The notes under the pieces were generated by a model. That model searched no databases. It had not been told where the DNA came from and saw only the letters and a list, made by a program, of their open reading frames with translations. 43,434 nucleotides of DNA from a virus: the IMG/VR virus record IMGVR_UViG_3300043331_000510, positions 1-43,434 of that record; one strand, 5' to 3'. Both the position numbers and the translations under genes were made by a program. Of this stretch, positions 39,759-43,434 are shown piece after piece; the stretch's first letter is position 1; each line of letters opens with the position of its first letter.

Positions 39759-40375
39759 TAACGCCTAACTCGCGTCAAATCATCCGTTAAGAATGGGTGT
39801 TGACTACCTTCTTGACTGTCAATAGCAGCGCCAAGTGGCATTAGTAAGCCAATCGCCTCCTGAATCTTAGCGACCGCCTTCTGCCAGTCCTTATTGATAG
39901 CTGCTGCAAGCTTGCCGGCAAGCCAGACTTCTAAAGTCTGGTGAAAAAGAGGCGACCATATCGTCGGATTGTCAACATCTTTGGTAAATAAGATAGAAGC
40001 TTGACCGTAGTTGGTCAAAAGGCTACGTCCTTCAATTCGATGATACGAAGTCATGCCTATTGGATACTCACTCCAGTTAATCGCCAGTGGTTCGGCCGCT
40101 GTTGCAGGGTTGGCGCCATAAAATTGCTTAACTTTGATGACATACTCTGGAAGAGTATAAGAGAATGCGAAGCCGAAGGCAGGCGTCGTAGCAGAAACGC
40201 CTAATTTCATGCGATCTTCTGCAAAATTCCAATCGTATAACGATAACAGGGCGCGTCGTAGCGGAACATAGTATGTTTTGCACCAATTTGCATTTTGTGT
40301 TCCATCATCGATGCCCCCAATTGGACCTGCACCAATCTGACCAAGCGCGCCGTTGAGGAATTCAGCTTCTGTCAT
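39758..40375 (-). CDS. Tail tubular protein A (T7 gp11-like)
   Basis: A 205-residue protein; ATG 40375 overlaps the FkbM stop (TAATG). FLNGALGQIGAGPIGGIDDG, then RRALLSLYDWNFAEDRMKL, then ASILFTKDVDNPTIWSPLF, and a helical LAGKLAAAINKDWQKA match gp11 adaptor proteins, which link portal and nozzle. Length is right. Confidence 0.9.
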   Translation of the reverse strand: MTEAEFLNGALGQIGAGPIGGIDDGTQNANWCKTYYVPLRRALLSLYDWNFAEDRMKLGVSATTPAFGFAFSYTLPEYVIKVKQFYGANPATAAEPLAINWSEYPIGMTSYHRIEGRSLLTNYGQASILFTKDVDNPTIWSPLFHQTLEVWLAGKLAAAINKDWQKAVAKIQEAIGLLMPLGAAIDSQEGSQHPFLTDDLTRVRR

Positions 40376-41013
40376 TATCTTTCCCCCGGCACAAAGATGT
40401 TATCTCGATTGATACGACTATGAAATCTGTAACCCATGAATTCCATGACGCCTGTTGACCATCCTTCTGGATATCCATATGCCTCACTAAGTCCTTTATC
40501 CTCAATCATGACCACAGGTCTATGTGTTAAGATCGTATTAGCTGCGCCAGCGATAGCATATGGTTCAAAACCCTCGATATCGAGTTGGATAAGATCACAA
40601 GCGGCTAACGCTAGCTCGTCAATTTTGCTAATACGAATGCTGCCGTCAGGCTTTGTTAAGATGCGTGCCGCTCCCATGTTACGTCGGCCTTCTGGATAAT
40701 CCATTCCAGCACGCCCGCCGTCACCTACTGCGGTTGCGATGCAAAAAATGTTATTAACATTGCGTGTGTTTTGTGCAAGACATTCAAAATTGTCAGGGTC
40801 AGCTTCAAATGTAAAGACGCTTCCAAAGAATTTTGCAAGGTGCAATGGCCACTGTCCACAATTCCCGCCCGCCTGGACCACGACGTCGTGTTTCTTACAT
40901 AATTTGATCGCTTCGTCTGCATCCTTTATTTGTCCAAAAGTAACACTTGCACAGTCAACATCATCCTCAGGCCACATAAGTCCGTTGACGTACTTAAATC
41001 TTCCAGTGCTCAT
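40375..41013 (-). CDS. FkbM-family methyltransferase
   Basis: A 212-residue protein; ATG 41013 lies 20 bp inside the glycosyltransferase gene with AGAAGG upstream. AdoMet-binding VVVQAGGNCGQWPLHLAKFF, then FTFEADPDNFECLAQN (acidic end of strand 2) and IQLDIEGFEPYAIAGAANTI are hallmark FkbM motifs, as is the GD-rich loop. FkbM proteins O-methylate sugars and some phages carry them. With the glycosyltransferase next door it may modify a glycan on the virion or on the host surface. Confidence 0.85.
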   Translation of the reverse strand: MSTGRFKYVNGLMWPEDDVDCASVTFGQIKDADEAIKLCKKHDVVVQAGGNCGQWPLHLAKFFGSVFTFEADPDNFECLAQNTRNVNNIFCIATAVGDGGRAGMDYPEGRRNMGAARILTKPDGSIRISKIDELALAACDLIQLDIEGFEPYAIAGAANTILTHRPVVMIEDKGLSEAYGYPEGWSTGVMEFMGYRFHSRINRDNIFVPGER

Positions 41014-41596
41014 GGACCCAGCCTTCTGTAAAGGTGTGTGGCTTTGGATCACCATGGAAACATACGAGAGAATAACGACGGGGACCTTTTTCTAATTCAT
41101 TAGCCTTATAAGAGCCAATGACGTCAGGCGCAATATCTTGCCATAAGTCAGCATTAGGAAGCTTCTGTGTAATCCAGTCTTGATCCCCATGCATCTGATG
41201 CATATATTCAGGCTTGAAGTCGCGGAAGACGTGACGGCCGAAGGCCGGCGCAATGCTCATGACTGAGCTGTTGTAACCAGGCGCCCACCAGTCTTTTATA
41301 ATCGCAAAGCTACCACGATATGTTAATAATTTGTCAATACTGCCAACGATGACCGTGTCTAAGTCAATGTATAGAATCTGATCAATTGAGTTTGTGTAGA
41401 ACAAGTGTAACTTGGCCCACCATCCCGGATAACGATTGTTAAATTTCAACGTTCGCACATTAACACCTTCGGTGTTATCGGTCATGCAAATAAAATTATA
41501 TGGAACAGTCGTATGTCGTTTGACCATCGCCGCAAGTACGTTCACGTACTCAGGGTCATATTTAGTACCGACCTTGATACAGACGATCTTAGTCAA
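40994..41596 (-). CDS. Glycosyltransferase (GT8/GT-A-like)
   Basis: A 200-residue protein; TTG 41596 has AGGGGAGGA about 6 nt upstream, overlapping the previous TAA. KIVCIKVGTKYDPEYVNVLA, then YNFICMTDN, WWAKLHLFYT and the metal-binding DxD in ILYIDLDTVIVGSIDK are GT-A signatures; HGDQDWITQKLP and SLVCFHGDPKPH follow. The substrate is unknown. Its place between exported proteins and tail genes is unusual for a DNA-modifying glucosyltransferase, so protein or surface glycosylation is more plausible. Confidence 0.82.
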   Translation of the reverse strand: MTKIVCIKVGTKYDPEYVNVLAAMVKRHTTVPYNFICMTDNTEGVNVRTLKFNNRYPGWWAKLHLFYTNSIDQILYIDLDTVIVGSIDKLLTYRGSFAIIKDWWAPGYNSSVMSIAPAFGRHVFRDFKPEYMHQMHGDQDWITQKLPNADLWQDIAPDVIGSYKANELEKGPRRYSLVCFHGDPKPHTFTEGWVHEHWKI

Positions 41597-42911
41597 TCAT
41601 TCCTCCCCTACCGAAACCACAACCGATACAACGCTGAGATGTTACAACAGCCGGACCTATTGCCCAATACCAAAAGAACGATTGAGAAGGATCAGCATCA
41701 GACATAATATATATAATACCGTCCGAACCCCAACCACCATTTTTGACAGTCATACTTCCCTCGATTGCATCGCTAGTAGAAATATTCGCTAATACATTAT
41801 CAAATTCGATTGCAGTAGCAGTTTCGGATGCTGCTACATTATCTTCTGATAATATCGCCATTGCAAGCTGATTAGAATCACTAGTAGCTGCTCCTATAGA
41901 AAATTCAGTATGCGCTTGTTGTGTGTCCGCAGTTGATGCAGAAGTTAGATGTGACAGTACCATCACACCGCTAGGTGTAAAACCAAAACCACTAGTAACA
42001 ATATCGGTTGATGTATTGGTTTGTGTTAACGAATTTCCAATTTTGAATTGCGGCCCTTTGAGTGCAAGATAGTAAACAGGACGTCCTGTTGTAGGAGCTT
42101 CGATTACATTGAATGTAAATCCATCTGAATCAAAAGCGGTAACTGATCCGCGTGCATGCGGACCTGCTGGTGCTGTCCAACCTGCCCAAGACTCTCCTGT
42201 TAATGAATACCTATTTGAATCACTTGGAGTAACATTATCATCTAAACTAAAGCTTGTAACAGCATTTGTTGGCCCGGCACGCGTTGCAGCACCTAAGCTA
42301 AAACCAACATTTGCACTATTTCCATTTTCAGCATTAGAAATTGTTGCATCAATTAATAATACAAAATCGGCTTCAAAACCTACGCCAGTAACTGTAACGT
42401 CACCTGTGCTAGTGCCTGTATTAAATGTTCCTATAGCAATATTGGTGAGATCGCTCCCACCGTAAGCACAGTAACCAATACGATAATCAGCAGAAAATGC
42501 ATCATCAATAGTAGCAGTAAAACCATCTGTATCCATTGCTACATCGGCAAGGCCATCTATACCTGCGGCGCTGAATATAGCAATAGCCGCATCATTACGA
42601 CGTGTATTAGCCGTTGCTGTTGGATTAGAAGCATCATTCTCAGCAGCAGTAATAGATCGTCGTGTAGTTGCCGACGTTGCAAAGCCAATACCAGGGCGAA
42701 TTGCCGCTCCACCAACAGCATCTGTTGCATTCGTTCTACCATTCCAGAAGAAGATAACTAATGATGGCTGGAACGACGGAGAAATATTAACTTCAACAGT
42801 TGAGGTAGCAGCTTGTGTAGTGATACCGAAATTGCCGCAAGCTACCTGCAGATCGGCATTAGCAACACCGAATGATAATAGAATAATTAATACGGCTAAT
42901 AGCAATTTCAT
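41589..42911 (-). CDS. Exported protein with three beta-sandwich repeats
   Basis: A 440-residue protein. ATG 42911 overlaps the spike stop (ATGA) with TGGAG upstream. Signal peptide MKLLLAVLIILLSFGVANA, then three related domains at about 28-155, 160-286 and 288-420. Each has FxPxxVxxF/L, then GFATSATTRR / GFSLGAATRAG / EFSIGAATSDS, then a D-x-D-G-F or AIEF strand, then a Y/W-x-A-x-G/K closing strand. The end has RCIGCGFGRGG. It is probably a surface- or glycan-binding accessory protein working with the adjoining spike. No named family. Confidence 0.75.
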   Translation of the reverse strand: MKLLLAVLIILLSFGVANADLQVACGNFGITTQAATSTVEVNISPSFQPSLVIFFWNGRTNATDAVGGAAIRPGIGFATSATTRRSITAAENDASNPTATANTRRNDAAIAIFSAAGIDGLADVAMDTDGFTATIDDAFSADYRIGYCAYGGSDLTNIAIGTFNTGTSTGDVTVTGVGFEADFVLLIDATISNAENGNSANVGFSLGAATRAGPTNAVTSFSLDDNVTPSDSNRYSLTGESWAGWTAPAGPHARGSVTAFDSDGFTFNVIEAPTTGRPVYYLALKGPQFKIGNSLTQTNTSTDIVTSGFGFTPSGVMVLSHLTSASTADTQQAHTEFSIGAATSDSNQLAMAILSEDNVAASETATAIEFDNVLANISTSDAIEGSMTVKNGGWGSDGIIYIMSDADPSQSFFWYWAIGPAVVTSQRCIGCGFGRGGMID

Positions 42912-43434
42912 CGAACGCGTCTCCACGGCTTGCTAGCAGTCGGAGGTGGCGGCGGGGGTGGTTCTGTGATGGCGTTGCCACTAAGATTACCGAAACGCAA
43001 ATCGTCCATGCGCCCGGCGTCAGCCGTTGCCAAACCAACATAACCGGATGATGGAGGTGACGTTAGAGAAGCTTGTCCAATTTTGTAACATGTCCCGTTG
43101 CTAACACGACAATAAACTAATGTGGCTAGTCCGTCGTCGTAGCGACCACCAAACTTATCTCCAGTCGCAATATCCCAAGTTAGATTAACAGGCGCCAATG
43201 GCTCTGAATATATATTGTTAATGCGCTGTGAAATTCGGCATGTGTCGTTATCAGCACCGGCATTACGACCGCAAGCGAAGAAATAATAGTTTTGAGTATC
43301 AGTCCCTAAGAAACGAACTTGATACCATGAACCTCCTTCGGCGACTAACGCTGTGATAGTGACAGAAGCCTCTACTTCTTGTTCAGGGACTTCAATTACA
43401 TGTCGCGAGGCATCATATCCACCGGCGCTACCGA
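42908..43434 (-). CDS. Secreted-type tail spike, 3' part (LamG-like domain and Pro-rich end)
   Basis: Continuation of the spike gene that starts at 1984; the reading frame passes through the 21-bp terminal overlap. Residues about 650-810 form a concanavalin/laminin-G-like jelly roll (YQVRFLGTDTQNYYFFACGR, then VNLTWDIATGDKFGG, LVYCRVSNGTCYKI, SSGYVGLATADAGRMDDLRF). A run of eight prolines and a basic end (KPWRRVR) close the protein. Carbohydrate-binding is likely. TGA 42910-42908 overlaps the next ATG. Confidence 0.8.
   Translation of the reverse strand, partial: GSAGGYDASRHVIEVPEQEVEASVTITALVAEGGSWYQVRFLGTDTQNYYFFACGRNAGADNDTCRISQRINNIYSEPLAPVNLTWDIATGDKFGGRYDDGLATLVYCRVSNGTCYKIGQASLTSPPSSGYVGLATADAGRMDDLRFGNLSGNAITEPPPPPPPTASKPWRRVR
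43414..43434. repeat. Terminal direct repeat, right copy
   Basis: Identical over 21 bases to positions 1-21, so the last 21 bases of the window duplicate the first 21. Confidence 0.93.

Noticed and set aside
1-43434. CRISPR array, tRNA genes, insertion sequences, integrase
   Set aside because: No spaced repeats of CRISPR type, no cloverleaf with GTTCRA loop that I could fold, no transposase or integrase motifs.

Overview
This window is a complete genome of a tailed bacteriophage with podovirus architecture. The first 21 bases (1-21) are repeated exactly as the last 21 bases (43414-43434), and one reading frame (a tail spike) runs in phase through the join. The natural molecule is therefore about 43,413 bp, either circularised during assembly or terminally redundant. 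The head module (terminase, Bbp19-like protein, collar-type portal, scaffold, capsid) and the tail module (T7 gp11/gp12-like tubular proteins, a T7 gp17-like fibre N-terminus and three internal virion proteins) point to a virulent podovirus. I see no integrase, no CI-like repressor, no phage RNA polymerase and no tRNA. Strong Shine-Dalgarno sites, sigma70-like promoters and an M15 endolysin fit a bacterial, probably Gram-negative, host whose RNA polymerase is used throughout. No named phage is close enough for me to assign a genus.

Layout. Two control regions lie at about 13.9-14.4 kb and 15.0-15.6 kb. Rightward from them (14,414-30,277, + strand) runs an early and replication operon. It holds an SNF2 helicase carrying a zinc finger, a NYN-domain protein, many small (often zinc-binding) proteins, a Cas4/RecB-like Fe-S nuclease, a Sak4-like RecA ATPase with a partner protein, a ParB-methyltransferase fusion, a UDG-exonuclease-DNA polymerase I split into two genes by a three-gene insert, a DUF7768-like protein, a DUF3987 helicase and a DUF4326 protein. 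Leftward (13,895 down to 1, then round the join and 43,434 down to 30,243, - strand) runs one long late operon. Its order is HTH regulator, terminase, portal, scaffold, capsid, decoration-like protein, glyco-type protein, tail fibre, PLA2-like protein, three exported proteins (one a beta-helix spike), glycosyltransferase, FkbM methyltransferase, tail tubes A and B, internal virion proteins, and lysis genes (membrane/coiled-coil protein and M15 peptidase). The two operons meet tail to tail at 30.24-30.28 kb and overlap by 35 bp.

Most genes are joined by ATGA, TTGA, GTGA or TAATG overlaps, so translational coupling is pervasive and many starts are TTG or GTG. The non-coding DNA at 15,065-15,426 is a pair of diverged, inverted 145-bp units around an AT-rich core, with repeated TACTTA-NN-TAAGTA-type palindromes. 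It is the best candidate for a replication origin or master switch.

The most unusual elements are the split polymerase, the inverted-unit control element, N-terminal secretion-like leaders on several predicted virion proteins (including capsid and decoration proteins), a triplicated beta-sandwich protein, a PLA2-like protein, and three sugar/methyl-transfer-type genes embedded in the virion operon. All functional assignments rest on motifs and gene order read by eye; no database search was possible.
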